Part shown: piece after piece, positions 1 through 8,042 of the stretch
Layout of the letters: each line of letters opens with the position of its first letter
Position numbering within the stretch: position 1 is the first letter of the stretch
From: JABIKK01 sp964622835
GTDB taxonomy: Archaea; Nanobdellota; Nanobdellia; SCGC-AAA011-G17; UBA489
DNA: 56,129 nt
Direction: 5' to 3'
NCBI GenBank assembly: GCA_964622835.1
Contig: CAZUSA010000004.1
Coordinates: forward strand, 1 to 56,129
Notes under the pieces: model-generated
Databases searched by the model: none
What the model saw: the letters and a program-made list of their open reading frames with translations, nothing else
What the model was told of the DNA's origin: nothing
Translations under genes and position numbers: made by a program

Positions 1-125
1 AGACTGCTGCTCGTAAGACAACGAGAAGAAGAGTTCGTAAGACTGCTGCTCGTAAGACAACGAGAAGAAGAGTTCGTAAGACTGCTGCTCGTAAAACTAC
101 AACACGTAGAAGAAGGAGACGTTAA
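1..125 (+). CDS. C-terminal fragment of a Lys/Arg-rich basic protein (5' truncated)
   Basis: An open frame enters from the window edge at base 3 and stops at TAA 123-125. It reads about 40 residues made almost only of Ala, Lys, Arg and Thr, in units of 13 residues (TAARKTTRRRVRK), and ends in a run of arginines. Such tails resemble the basic C-terminal extensions of histone H1-like or other nucleic-acid-binding proteins, so it probably neutralises DNA or RNA. The globular part lies outside the window, so the family cannot be named. A T-rich stretch follows the stop (136-166) and may end transcription from both directions. Confidence 0.7.
   Translation, partial: TAARKTTRRRVRKTAARKTTRRRVRKTAARKTTTRRRRRR
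3..80 (+). repeat. Perfect 39-nt tandem repeat, two copies plus a diverged third
   Basis: Bases 3-41 and 42-80 are identical; a third copy starting at 81 matches for about five codons and then diverges into Thr and Arg codons. Each unit encodes 13 basic residues in frame. Identical codons in both copies indicate recent duplication or slippage. Confidence 0.9.
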
Positions 126-153
126 ATTCCGTTTCCTTACTTTATTTTTTTCT

Positions 154-780
154 TTATTTTTTTATTTCTAAGATGACGCCAGTATCTCCTGGGTTTAGTA
201 GTTGCGTTGGTCCAATAGTGTCGCGTGCAAAGAAGGGTTCGTGAAAGTGTCCTGCTGCAAAGAGTGTTGGTTGTAATGTTTCTATGGCTTTTCTAATACT
301 TTTAGATCCCCTATGGCCCCAGTCAGGTAGTTCATCAAGGGTTGTATTATATGGTGGTCCATGCGTAAAAAGAACAGATGGTTGTGTAAATTCTTGTTTT
401 ATTTTTTTTACCCATTCATCAAGGCGTTCATCAGCTTCACTAAAACCACCACCACCGTATCCTGCGAAGGTAACACCATCTATTGTAAGAACTTTTTTAT
501 GAAGAAAGATAATGTTTTTATTATCACAAAGTGATTTGAGTTCACTTTCCATTTCGTGATTACCATGGATAATAAGGAGTTTTTTATTGAATGCTTTGAG
601 AAGTTGTAAGGATGCTTTCAAGCCTCCACCAAAAATACTGACATCACCACAACAGACCATGAGGTCACATTCCTTGCTTTTTTCTTTGAGAGCTTCAAAT
701 TTCTTGTGCATGTCTTCGATTTCTTCGACATAGTCATCGTGATCACCTGAATGAACATCGGTAAAAAAGAGTATTTTCAT
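154..780 (-). CDS. Calcineurin-like metallophosphoesterase
   Basis: The 208-residue protein carries the metallophosphoesterase metal ligands in order: D8 and H10 in the N-terminal TDVHSG, D46 in CCGD, N74-H75 in GNHE, H140 in FTHGPP, and the final GHFH (H178, H180). It is a compact single-domain hydrolase with no signal peptide, so it acts in the cytoplasm on a phosphodiester or phosphomonoester that cannot be named from sequence. It is a single gene convergent with the truncated basic-protein gene. A second phosphoesterase of a different subfamily lies at 48859-49554. Confidence 0.9.
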   Translation of the reverse strand: MKILFFTDVHSGDHDDYVEEIEDMHKKFEALKEKSKECDLMVCCGDVSIFGGGLKASLQLLKAFNKKLLIIHGNHEMESELKSLCDNKNIIFLHKKVLTIDGVTFAGYGGGGFSEADERLDEWVKKIKQEFTQPSVLFTHGPPYNTTLDELPDWGHRGSKSIRKAIETLQPTLFAAGHFHEPFFARDTIGPTQLLNPGDTGVILEIKK

Positions 781-858
781 GGTGTATTCTATCTAAATTG
801 TCCTTTTATACTTTCTGATGAATGAATTTTTATATACTATAAAAACTGTAAAGGAACG

Positions 859-1239
859 ATGGTAGGACAAAATATTGGTTTTTGGGTAGTGTATGGTGAT
901 TATAAATCTCTTGAAAAAGCGATTGGAACAGCATTAGTAATGTTTAGATGGCAGGAGGAAAAAAGGATGTTTCAACCACGGAGGTATTATAAGTTTCTAC
1001 CACAAAAGCCCAATAATATGGTAACTGCTGATAACCCTATTACTCCCGATAAATATCTTGAAATAACTCTTAGAAAAAAGAAAACAGTAGAGGGTCCCAC
1101 TGTTCAAGTAACAGTTCTAAAATATTGTGATGGTTTTGGTGATGATGCTCGAGAAAGGCACTTAATACCTCTCAAAAAAACATTGTCAAATTTTAAAAAA
1201 AAGGGTATGCGTATCGAAGGAAATCCTTTGCGTGGCTAA
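859..1239 (+). CDS. Hypothetical protein
   Basis: A 126-residue soluble basic protein of no recognised family. The region after residue 65 has alternating hydrophobic residues that look like beta strands (YLEITLRKKK, VQVTVLKYCDG) and ends in a Lys/Arg-rich tail. A TATA-like element (TTTATATACTAT) lies about 25 nt before the ATG, so the message is nearly leaderless. It ends directly against the convergent small gene at 1240. The promoter and the absence of any other frame support a real gene. Confidence 0.6.
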   Translation: MVGQNIGFWVVYGDYKSLEKAIGTALVMFRWQEEKRMFQPRRYYKFLPQKPNNMVTADNPITPDKYLEITLRKKKTVEGPTVQVTVLKYCDGFGDDARERHLIPLKKTLSNFKKKGMRIEGNPLRG

Positions 1240-1425
1240 TTACATGGCGGCAAGATAGCCGCTCATAAATCCTCCTTCAGACAAACTGATAGCATCATTG
1301 TCTTCTAAGGTTTCAAGATAATCTTGATCGTAGACATGTTGTATATCTTCTGTGGGAAGATTGCGAAGTTGAGCTCCTGTTATATTTTCGATTGTTTCGT
1401 TTGTTAGATCTATTTTGATGGACAT
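1240..1425 (-). CDS. Small acidic hypothetical protein (61 aa)
   Basis: A short acidic protein, starting MSIKIDLTNETIENITG and ending SGYLAAM. I place the start at the ATG at 1423-1425 because a strong Shine-Dalgarno (GGAGGTGG, bases 1431-1438 on the complement) lies about 6 nt upstream. A GTG three codons earlier would overlap that site. No domain is recognised. It sits downstream of cdc6 on the same strand. The strong ribosome site is the main reason to believe it is translated. Confidence 0.55.
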   Translation of the reverse strand: MSIKIDLTNETIENITGAQLRNLPTEDIQHVYDQDYLETLEDNDAISLSEGGFMSGYLAAM

Positions 1426-1505
1426 AGTCACCACCTCCAGTTAATAAAACAACAAAACACTGTGGACTTATAAGACTCAGGCGACTCTTTGAGAAGTGTG
1501 GGAAC

Positions 1506-2588
1506 TCAAGAACTAAAATTGTTTAATGACGTTTCTTGTTCAGGTCCACCATAGGTAACACGTGTTGATCGGCCTTTACCAATAGTTATTTTTGTGAGTG
1601 TAATAAATTTATTTTTATGTAAGTGTTGTAACTTTCGTTGGAACGTACTGTGTGCTTGTTTTCCACCAGCTCCCGTATATGATTCAAAGAGTTCTCGTGA
1701 TGTTTTTCCACTGTGTGCTTTGATAACGTTAAGTAAGAATGTTTCTTCTTCACCAAGTGCTTGTGTACTTTTTCTATGGAAGTCTTCTAATCGTGTTATT
1801 GCTTGATGTGCATGTTCTAGGGTAATGGCACGTTGTGCTTTCATTTCTGCTTCTTCGCCTGCTTGTTTTAATAAAAATAATCCTGAACGTACATCACCTA
1901 TTTCAAAAGCTTTGTCAATAATAATTTGTAATCCTTCTTCTTGAAAAACATTAGGTACAAATGCGTAGCGTACACGTTCTCGTAATAATTCACTAAATTC
2001 TGTGTGATTATATGCTTTGAATTCTAACATTTCTGCAAGCATTCTACTGCGAACACGATCGTCAAGTTTACTTAGCCAGTCACGTTCGTTTGTTATGCAA
2101 ATAATTGTTTTCGTAAAAATATCTTCAAATAATGTGTAAAATAATTGTTGATCGTCTATTTTGTCTGCTTCGTCAAGAACGATAACGCAGGCTTTTTTAT
2201 TCAATATGTTGGTTAATGCTTTGACTAATTCGTCTGTTGTTCGTCCAGCTATGAAGGTAAATCCTGCTTGTTGGCATAATTCGCTAATGATTTTATGTGG
2301 TGTATCTTTTTTCCAACAATTAACGTATAAGGTGACAATATCGCTCGTCTGTTCGTGTAATTCTTGTATGACATGTTTTATTGTAACGGTTTTACCAATG
2401 CCTGGAGCACCAGAAATAACAAGGTTTTTACCACTGCGTTTGCTGAAAAGTGGTTTGATGCATGTTGCAATATATTGTTGTTCGTTTTCACGAAATTTCA
2501 CAATAGGAGGCATATAATCAACGTCAAGGGCCATACTTTCTAGGAAAAGACTTTCATCACCCCGAAGCATCTCATCAAATAGACCCAT
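1506..2588 (-). CDS. cdc6: Orc1/Cdc6 replication initiator ATPase
   Basis: A 360-residue AAA+ protein with Walker A GAPGIGKT (60-67), Walker B VIVLDEAD (135-142), a sensor-1 region near CITNERDW, a sensor-2-like GDVRSGLFLLKQ helix and a C-terminal winged helix. This is the archaeal Orc1/Cdc6 architecture: it binds origin DNA and loads the MCM helicase. Length is slightly short of the usual 380-420. The gene is divergent from the pseudouridine synthase; the 92-nt intergenic segment upstream and the 80 nt downstream contain TGTGG-containing repeats resembling part of an origin recognition box, as expected if the origin lies beside its initiator gene. Confidence 0.93.
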   Translation of the reverse strand: MGLFDEMLRGDESLFLESMALDVDYMPPIVKFRENEQQYIATCIKPLFSKRSGKNLVISGAPGIGKTVTIKHVIQELHEQTSDIVTLYVNCWKKDTPHKIISELCQQAGFTFIAGRTTDELVKALTNILNKKACVIVLDEADKIDDQQLFYTLFEDIFTKTIICITNERDWLSKLDDRVRSRMLAEMLEFKAYNHTEFSELLRERVRYAFVPNVFQEEGLQIIIDKAFEIGDVRSGLFLLKQAGEEAEMKAQRAITLEHAHQAITRLEDFHRKSTQALGEEETFLLNVIKAHSGKTSRELFESYTGAGGKQAHSTFQRKLQHLHKNKFITLTKITIGKGRSTRVTYGGPEQETSLNNFSS

Positions 2589-2680
2589 TGGTGATAGGTA
2601 GACAGTGTGCTTCTTAAGGATTGTGATGATTAGAGAGAAGTTGTGGAAACAGTCTTAAACGGAGTAGTTTTCAAAGAAGC
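2589..2680. other. Possible origin recognition element beside cdc6
   Basis: The intergenic DNA upstream of cdc6 contains GTTGTGGAAACAG (2640-2652); its core GTGGAAAC matches, from memory, the core of euryarchaeal ORB/mini-ORB sites. Related TGTGG words, CACTGTGGACTTA (1458-1470) and AAGTGTGGGAACTC (1494-1507), lie on the other side of the gene. No long AT-rich unwinding tract is evident, so this is only a candidate. Confidence 0.3.
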
Positions 2681-3580
2681 ATGGAAGAACGACAAGTAGT
2701 GAAGACCGGACGATTGGATAAATGGTTGATGAAGGAGTTTCCTGCATTATCCTTAGCTGAAGTCTATCAATGGTTACGCAAGGGCCGTGTAAAAGTTAAT
2801 CGAAAGAAATGTCGTCATGATACGCGTGTGCAAAAAGATGATACAGTACAGTTGTTTGTTCCTTCAAAGAATTTAAAGAATTATGAAAAGAAAGGGAGAA
2901 CAAATAAGATGTCGTTTACTGTCCTCTTTGAGGATGATTCATTATTGATTGTGAATAAACCTCAATTATTAGCAACGCAAGGTGGCTTGGGTGTTGAAGA
3001 AAATAATTTGATCAATCAGGTACGCTATTACTTGCACAACAGTAGGGCGACCATTGCATTAGCGAATAGATTGGACAAAGGCACGTCAGGTATTGTGATG
3101 ATGGGTAAAACGCCAGTAATGAATGCTGCATTGTATGAGGCAATGAAAAAACAACAGATAACAAAGAAGTATAGTGTCTTAGTGCATGGAAATGTAACGA
3201 AGAAGAAAGGTTCGTGGCATCATTATTTACGTCGTCGTATTCGTGGGTTTCGTCCAGTAATGGAATTGGCAACGAAAGATGAACCATTAGCAAAGGAAGC
3301 AAAGGCAACGTATGTGGTAAAGAAACAGTTCAAACAATATGCGTTATTAGAAGTTACGTTAATTACCGGAAGAATGCATCAAATTCGTGTACAATCTGAA
3401 GCTATGGGACATCCTGTTGTGGGAGATGTATTATACGGGATAAAAGATGATAAGAAAATCATTCGTAGACCATTCTTACATGCACAAAAGGTTTTCTTTA
3501 CGCATCCCTTAACAGAAAAGAATCTTGCTATAGAAGCACCGTTACCTGATGATTTGGTAAAGTTTCTTAAGAATATATAA
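2681..3580 (+). CDS. RluA-family RNA pseudouridine synthase with S4 domain
   Basis: The 299-residue protein has an N-terminal S4 RNA-binding domain (about residues 10-60, GRLDKWLMKE...GRVKVN) and an RluA-type catalytic domain with the signature RLDKGTSG at 130-137, D132 being the expected nucleophile. The C-terminal motif GRMHQIRVQ and GHPVVGD are also family hallmarks. It should isomerise uridine in rRNA or tRNA. The architecture is that of bacterial RluC/RluD; archaea normally rely on Cbf5, Pus10 and TruD, so this copy was probably acquired from bacteria. The exact target uridine cannot be told. Confidence 0.9.
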   Translation: MEERQVVKTGRLDKWLMKEFPALSLAEVYQWLRKGRVKVNRKKCRHDTRVQKDDTVQLFVPSKNLKNYEKKGRTNKMSFTVLFEDDSLLIVNKPQLLATQGGLGVEENNLINQVRYYLHNSRATIALANRLDKGTSGIVMMGKTPVMNAALYEAMKKQQITKKYSVLVHGNVTKKKGSWHHYLRRRIRGFRPVMELATKDEPLAKEAKATYVVKKQFKQYALLEVTLITGRMHQIRVQSEAMGHPVVGDVLYGIKDDKKIIRRPFLHAQKVFFTHPLTEKNLAIEAPLPDDLVKFLKNI

Positions 3581-3655
3581 AAAAAGAGGTGTTATTTCTT
3601 TTGTCCCTGGTAGAAGATAAAATAGTTTTATAATGGATTGTTCTGTAGATCTCTT

Positions 3656-4612
3656 ATGGAGATTTATTTTGCTGGTTCTATTCGTGGTGGTCGAGATGAT
3701 GCTCAACTGTATGGTCAAATAATACGTCATTTACAACGTCATGGGGATGTTCTTACAGAGCACGTTGGTGATACAACAGTACCGCTTAGGGGTGAAGTTA
3801 GTGCAAAAGATGTCTTTATTCATGATAGAGATATGGACTGGGTGCTTGAATCAAATGTTCTTGTTGCTGAAGTTACCTCGCCATCATTGGGTGTTGGTTA
3901 TGAAATTGGAAGAGCTCTTGAAAGTAACAAACCAATACTGTGTTTATATCGTCCGCAAGAGGGAAAAAGATTATCTGCTATGATTGGTGGTTCTGGAAAA
4001 CTTAGAAATGTGGAATACAGAAATTTAGAAGATGCATGTTCTCATATTGATACATTCTTTTCAGAGTTAAGAAGAGATGCAGTCCATGTTGTTGTTGGTT
4101 CAAAAAATCCTGTAAAAATTAATGCTACACAACAAGCATTTTCACGACATTTTCCTTACGTTGAAGTTACAGGTGTGTCTGTTCCTTCAGGTGTTCGTGA
4201 ACAACCTATAGGTGAAGAAACATATGTTGGCGCTCGAAATAGGGCACAAAGATTAGTAGAACAAGCAACAGATCATCCGCAAGCGAGTTATTTTGTTGGT
4301 ATTGAAGGTGGGTTTGAAGAAACACATGGTGAGTGGTTTTCTTTTGGATGTATGTCTGTTCTTGATAAAGAAGGAAGAGAAGGACTGGGAAAAACATCTC
4401 ATTTTATTCTTCCACCAAGTCTCATGAAAAGAATACATGAGGGAGAAGAGCTTGGACCTGTAATGGATGATGTAACAGGTAAAGCAAATGTGAAACAGGG
4501 TGCAGGTGCTATTGGTATCTTAACCCATGGCATGATGGATAGGACAGATTTGTATGTGCAGGGAATTATTACAGCACTTATACCTCATCTCAATAAAGAG
4601 TTGTATACCTAG
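3656..4612 (+). CDS. Fusion: RCL-like deoxynucleotide N-glycosidase + YjjX/DUF84 (d)NTP phosphatase
   Basis: Residues 1-138 resemble the nucleoside 2-deoxyribosyltransferase/DNPH1 (RCL) fold: N-terminal IYFAGSIRGGR nucleotide loop and GYEIGRA with the likely catalytic E83. Residues 143-318 match the YjjX/DUF84 inosine/xanthosine triphosphatase family (VVVGSKNPVK at the start, GARNRA, GIEGG, then the VKQGAGAIG region). The first would cleave abnormal deoxynucleoside monophosphates and the second hydrolyse non-canonical triphosphates, giving one nucleotide-pool cleaning protein. I choose the ATG at 3656 because the motif begins there; six codons upstream are also open. A TATA-like ATAGTTTTATAAT lies just upstream. 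The next gene is a nuclease. Confidence 0.8.
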   Translation: MEIYFAGSIRGGRDDAQLYGQIIRHLQRHGDVLTEHVGDTTVPLRGEVSAKDVFIHDRDMDWVLESNVLVAEVTSPSLGVGYEIGRALESNKPILCLYRPQEGKRLSAMIGGSGKLRNVEYRNLEDACSHIDTFFSELRRDAVHVVVGSKNPVKINATQQAFSRHFPYVEVTGVSVPSGVREQPIGEETYVGARNRAQRLVEQATDHPQASYFVGIEGGFEETHGEWFSFGCMSVLDKEGREGLGKTSHFILPPSLMKRIHEGEELGPVMDDVTGKANVKQGAGAIGILTHGMMDRTDLYVQGIITALIPHLNKELYT

Positions 4613-4669
4613 AATTATTTTCGAGTTTTTCCAATAAAGTATAATAAAAAGATCTCACTCAAGAGACAA

Positions 4670-5119
4670 ATGATTCGTTGGTTATGCATGCTGTTGTTAC
4701 TCACTGCTTGTATGCCTGAAGGCTATGAAGGTCCATTTCTTGTCACACGGATTATTGATGGTGATACGTTAGAAATAGAAAATGGAGAAATAATTCGTTT
4801 ATCAGGTATTAATACACCTGAAAAGAAAGAGTGTTATTATGAGGAAGCAAAGCAAGCGTTATCACAATTAACAATAAATAAGTCCGTTTATTTAGAACGT
4901 GATCTTACTGATCGTGGTAAGTACAAACGATTAATACGCTACGTCTACGTTGGAGAAGAACATGTTAATGCTGTTTTAGTCTTGCATGGTTATGCCAAAG
5001 TCTATGATAAATATGCATTTGATACGAAACGATATAATGAATTAAAGAAGATTGAAAAAATACCACGTGCACAAGGAATGGGTGTGTGGTCGTGTTCTGA
5101 GAAACCTTTAAATAAATAG
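4670..5119 (+). CDS. Staphylococcal-nuclease-like (thermonuclease) lipoprotein
   Basis: A 149-residue SNase-fold protein. The N-terminus is a short hydrophobic signal ending in a lipobox (LLTAC, C14), so it is probably lipid-anchored on the outer face of the membrane. The nuclease motifs are present: DGDT (30-33), R43 and E51 in RLSGINTPE, and R87 in KYKRLIRYVY, corresponding to the three catalytic residues of the family. It should degrade extracellular DNA/RNA in a calcium-dependent way, possibly for scavenging. A TATA-like TAAAGTATAATAAA lies about 30 nt upstream. Confidence 0.88.
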   Translation: MIRWLCMLLLLTACMPEGYEGPFLVTRIIDGDTLEIENGEIIRLSGINTPEKKECYYEEAKQALSQLTINKSVYLERDLTDRGKYKRLIRYVYVGEEHVNAVLVLHGYAKVYDKYAFDTKRYNELKKIEKIPRAQGMGVWSCSEKPLNK

Positions 5120-5147
5120 AACAGTCCATTTTGTGTAGAGGTGGTTG

Positions 5148-6611
5148 ATGGTTCGTATTTACGGTAATCATATTGGTGGAAAAGAAGTTCGTTCATGGTC
5201 AAGAAAGCATTTTACGTCTATAAATCCTGCTACAGAACAACCTATTGCAAAGTTTCAATCAAGTACTGAGAAGGATGTAAACAACGCTGTTACGGCAGCA
5301 CGTCGTGCTCAAAAGAAATGGTCGTCCACGCCCGCGCCACATCGTGGAGAAATTCTTTTAGAAGTTGCTTCGTTATTGAAGAGAAGAAAGCAACAGTTAG
5401 GGAAGTTAGAATCTCAAGAGATGGGAAAGGTTCTTTCTGAAGGTCTTGGTGATGTACAAGAAGCGATTGATGTGTTTGAATATATGGCTGGTGAAGGACG
5501 TCGTTTATTTGGTCATACAACACCCTCTGAATTACGCCATAAAGTATGTTATACAACGAGACAACCGTTAGGTGTTGTTGGATTAATTACTCCGTGGAAT
5601 TTTCCTATTGCTATTCCTGCGTGGAAGATTGCACCTGCATTAATTTGTGGTAATGGTATTGTGTTTAAACCATCGTCTGACACACCATTAAATGCGTTAA
5701 CATTAGTAAAACTGTGTGAAGAAGCGGGTGTACCAAAAGGTGTTATCAATGTTGTTACAGGTAGTGGTGGTGAAATTGGTGCAGCTATGATTAGACATCC
5801 TAAACTTGAGGGTATTTCATTTACCGGTTCTCGTCCTGTTGGTGAATTTGTTACAGCAAATGCTGGCTTAAAGAAAGTTGGTTTAGAGTTGGGTGGTAAA
5901 AATCCTATGGTTATTTTAGATGATGCTAATATTAAAACAGCAATTGAAGGAGTGTTATTTGGTGCATATGGTACAACAGGTCAACGGTGCACTGCTGCGT
6001 CACGTATTATTGTCCAAAAAGGAATTTTCAAAGAGTTTGAAGAACGGCTACTTGAACGTGTTTTACAATTACGTGTAGGTAATCCTTTGCATGATAATAT
6101 TGATGTTGGGCCCTTAATTAATCAAAAGGCAGTTGACAAGACCCATATGTACACAGGTATTGGTACAAAAGAACGTGCACAAGTATTATGTGGTGGGCAA
6201 CCTTTTGAAGGCAAAGGCTTTTTCTACGAACCAACGTTATTTACACGTGTAAAGCCACGTATGCGTATTGCAAAGGAAGAAATCTTTGGTCCAACAACAA
6301 CGTTAATCAAAGTAAGCAATCTCAAGGAAGCGTTAGCAGTGTGTAATAATGTAGACTATGGTTTAAGTTCGTCTGTATATACAGAAAATATTACGAATGC
6401 ATATACGTTTATTGAACATACTGAATCGGGTATTGCCTATGTGAACGCGCCAACAATCGGTGCTGAAGTACATTTGCCATTTGGTGGTGTGAAAGCAACA
6501 GGTAATGGTACGCGTGAAGCTGGTATTGAAGGTATTCATGAATTTAGTGAAACAAAAACAGTGTACATCGATTATTCTGGTGGATTGCAAAAGGCGCAGG
6601 GAATCAAATGA
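5148..6611 (+). CDS. NAD(P)-dependent aldehyde dehydrogenase, probably of amino-acid semialdehydes
   Basis: A full-length ALDH (487 aa) with the PWNFP substrate/cofactor loop (about 149), the general-base motif ELGGKNP (E247) and the catalytic cysteine in GQRCTAAS (C281). The C-terminal region contains EVHLPFGGVKATGNG, typical of semialdehyde dehydrogenases. A TTG precedes, but I choose the ATG at 5148, which has GAGGTGG four nt upstream. Its stop overlaps the start of the aminotransferase (ATGA), so the two proteins are co-translated. Given the lysine-aminotransferase-like partner, 2-aminoadipate 6-semialdehyde is the best guess for the substrate; succinic or glutaric semialdehyde are alternatives. 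Confidence 0.85.
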   Translation: MVRIYGNHIGGKEVRSWSRKHFTSINPATEQPIAKFQSSTEKDVNNAVTAARRAQKKWSSTPAPHRGEILLEVASLLKRRKQQLGKLESQEMGKVLSEGLGDVQEAIDVFEYMAGEGRRLFGHTTPSELRHKVCYTTRQPLGVVGLITPWNFPIAIPAWKIAPALICGNGIVFKPSSDTPLNALTLVKLCEEAGVPKGVINVVTGSGGEIGAAMIRHPKLEGISFTGSRPVGEFVTANAGLKKVGLELGGKNPMVILDDANIKTAIEGVLFGAYGTTGQRCTAASRIIVQKGIFKEFEERLLERVLQLRVGNPLHDNIDVGPLINQKAVDKTHMYTGIGTKERAQVLCGGQPFEGKGFFYEPTLFTRVKPRMRIAKEEIFGPTTTLIKVSNLKEALAVCNNVDYGLSSSVYTENITNAYTFIEHTESGIAYVNAPTIGAEVHLPFGGVKATGNGTREAGIEGIHEFSETKTVYIDYSGGLQKAQGIK

Positions 6612-7813
6612 AACCACACATTGTTACGAAGTTACCCGGTCCTCAATCACAAAAGATTATTAGGAGATTAAAACAAGTAAATGGTGCAATAAATAGTTAC
6701 TATCCCTTTGCAATGAGTGGACAAGGAAGTGGTGTTTATTTCAAAGATGTTGATGGTAATACATTCTTAGATTTTGCATCACAAGTTGCTTCTACACCTT
6801 TAGGATATAATCATCCTCGACTTAAAGAAGTGATTAAAGAACAATCAAAACAACATCCTGTAAAGTATGCTGGTCAAGATTTTAATTTAAAAATACACGC
6901 TGATTTTATTGAAGAATTATTATCTGTTTGCAAGGGAATGAACCGTGCATTTTTAGTTAATTCTGGTGCTGAAGCTGTTGAAAATTGTATTAAAATTGCT
7001 ATGCGTTCTCGTCCGAGAGCAAAGTTTGGTGTGTCCTTTGATCATGCATTTCATGGAAGAACATTGGGTGCGTTGTCATTAACCCATTCTAAGGCTGTAC
7101 ATAAGAAGAATTATTTTACCATTCCGACGAAGACGTTATCATTTTCTGATCGTGCATCTGTTGAGTTAGAACGATTGATTAAACGTCAAGGAGCCTCTTC
7201 AATTGCCTTTGTTATTTTAGAACATGTGCAAGGTGAAGGGGGATATAATCCTGCATCAAAGAAGATGGTGCAAGAAGTACGACGTCTCTGTGCAACAAAG
7301 AACATACCATACATTGCTGATGAAGTGCAAGCAGGTATGGGACGTACCGGTGAATGGTGGGCATTCCAACATTATAACATCAAACCAGATGCGTTCAGTG
7401 CAGCAAAAGCATTACAAGTAGGAGCTACCGTTTCAACGAAGAAACTCTTTCCTAAAGAAGGAGGTGCTATTTCTTCAACGTGGGGCGGTGGACAAATTAT
7501 TGATTTGGCTGTTGGTTTGGAAACGATTAAAATAATTAAACGAAAACATCTTCTTGCTAAAAACAAAAGTAATGGTAAATACTTACTGAAACAATTACAA
7601 TCCTTACCTGTTGTAAATACGCGTGGTTTGGGATTAATGGTTGCCTTTGATTTGCCTACAGCAAAGAAGAGAGATGCAGTAATAAAGAAATCTCTTCAAC
7701 AAGGATTGGTTATGTTAGCGTGCGGTCCTAAAGGTATTCGTTTGATTCCACCATATATTGTTTCACGTAATGAAATTGATCAAGCAGTATCTATTTTAGA
7801 AAACAGTATGTAA
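6608..7813 (+). CDS. Class III aminotransferase, lysine 6-aminotransferase-like
   Basis: A 401-residue PLP enzyme of fold type I, with ADEVQAGMGRTG (D238) and the Schiff-base lysine K267 in FSAAKALQVG. The C-terminal half (STWGGGQIIDLAVG, TRGLGLMVAFDLP, IRLIPPYIVS) resembles, from memory, bacterial L-lysine 6-aminotransferase (LAT) more than GABA or acetylornithine aminotransferases. With the preceding dehydrogenase it would convert lysine to 2-aminoadipate by way of the 6-semialdehyde. The ATG overlaps the dehydrogenase stop by 4 nt. Substrate assignment is inference. Confidence 0.8.
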   Translation: MKPHIVTKLPGPQSQKIIRRLKQVNGAINSYYPFAMSGQGSGVYFKDVDGNTFLDFASQVASTPLGYNHPRLKEVIKEQSKQHPVKYAGQDFNLKIHADFIEELLSVCKGMNRAFLVNSGAEAVENCIKIAMRSRPRAKFGVSFDHAFHGRTLGALSLTHSKAVHKKNYFTIPTKTLSFSDRASVELERLIKRQGASSIAFVILEHVQGEGGYNPASKKMVQEVRRLCATKNIPYIADEVQAGMGRTGEWWAFQHYNIKPDAFSAAKALQVGATVSTKKLFPKEGGAISSTWGGGQIIDLAVGLETIKIIKRKHLLAKNKSNGKYLLKQLQSLPVVNTRGLGLMVAFDLPTAKKRDAVIKKSLQQGLVMLACGPKGIRLIPPYIVSRNEIDQAVSILENSM

Positions 7814-7814
7814 T

Positions 7815-8042
7815 TTATTTTTTCTTTTTCTTATGTAATGTATCTGTGTAGTAATATCCAAACAAGAATAAAGCAAGTCCTATGAACATGGTTTTTTCTA
7901 ACCCAACATTGTTCATAAGGTATTGTGAGATAGGAACAATAATAAGATAACCACCGAGAAGCATAAATAATATAGTAAAGACGTTTCTTTTTCCGTGAAA
8001 CATTTCGCGTATTCTATGATGTATGTGTTCGTGTGGTTTCAT
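7815..8042 (-). CDS. Small membrane protein with two transmembrane helices
   Basis: A 75-residue protein with a His-rich N-terminus (MKPHEHIHHRIREMFHG), two hydrophobic segments (about 21-42 and 48-64) and a poly-lysine C-terminus, consistent with both ends in the cytoplasm. No family is recognised. Its start overlaps the stop of the upstream thioredoxin-like gene by 4 nt, so the two are translationally coupled and may work together in membrane redox chemistry. Confidence 0.65.
   Translation of the reverse strand: MKPHEHIHHRIREMFHGKRNVFTILFMLLGGYLIIVPISQYLMNNVGLEKTMFIGLALFLFGYYYTDTLHKKKKK

Noticed and set aside
45..120. CRISPR-like direct repeats at the window start
   Set aside because: The repeat is contiguous, without spacers, and encodes an in-frame basic peptide.
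1426..1434. GTG start three codons upstream for the small gene after cdc6
   Set aside because: It would lie inside the Shine-Dalgarno sequence; the ATG at 1425 is ideally spaced.
3012..3308. Minus-strand frame of 98 codons inside the pseudouridine synthase
   Set aside because: Composition is that of an antisense frame and the sense strand has a complete, motif-bearing enzyme.
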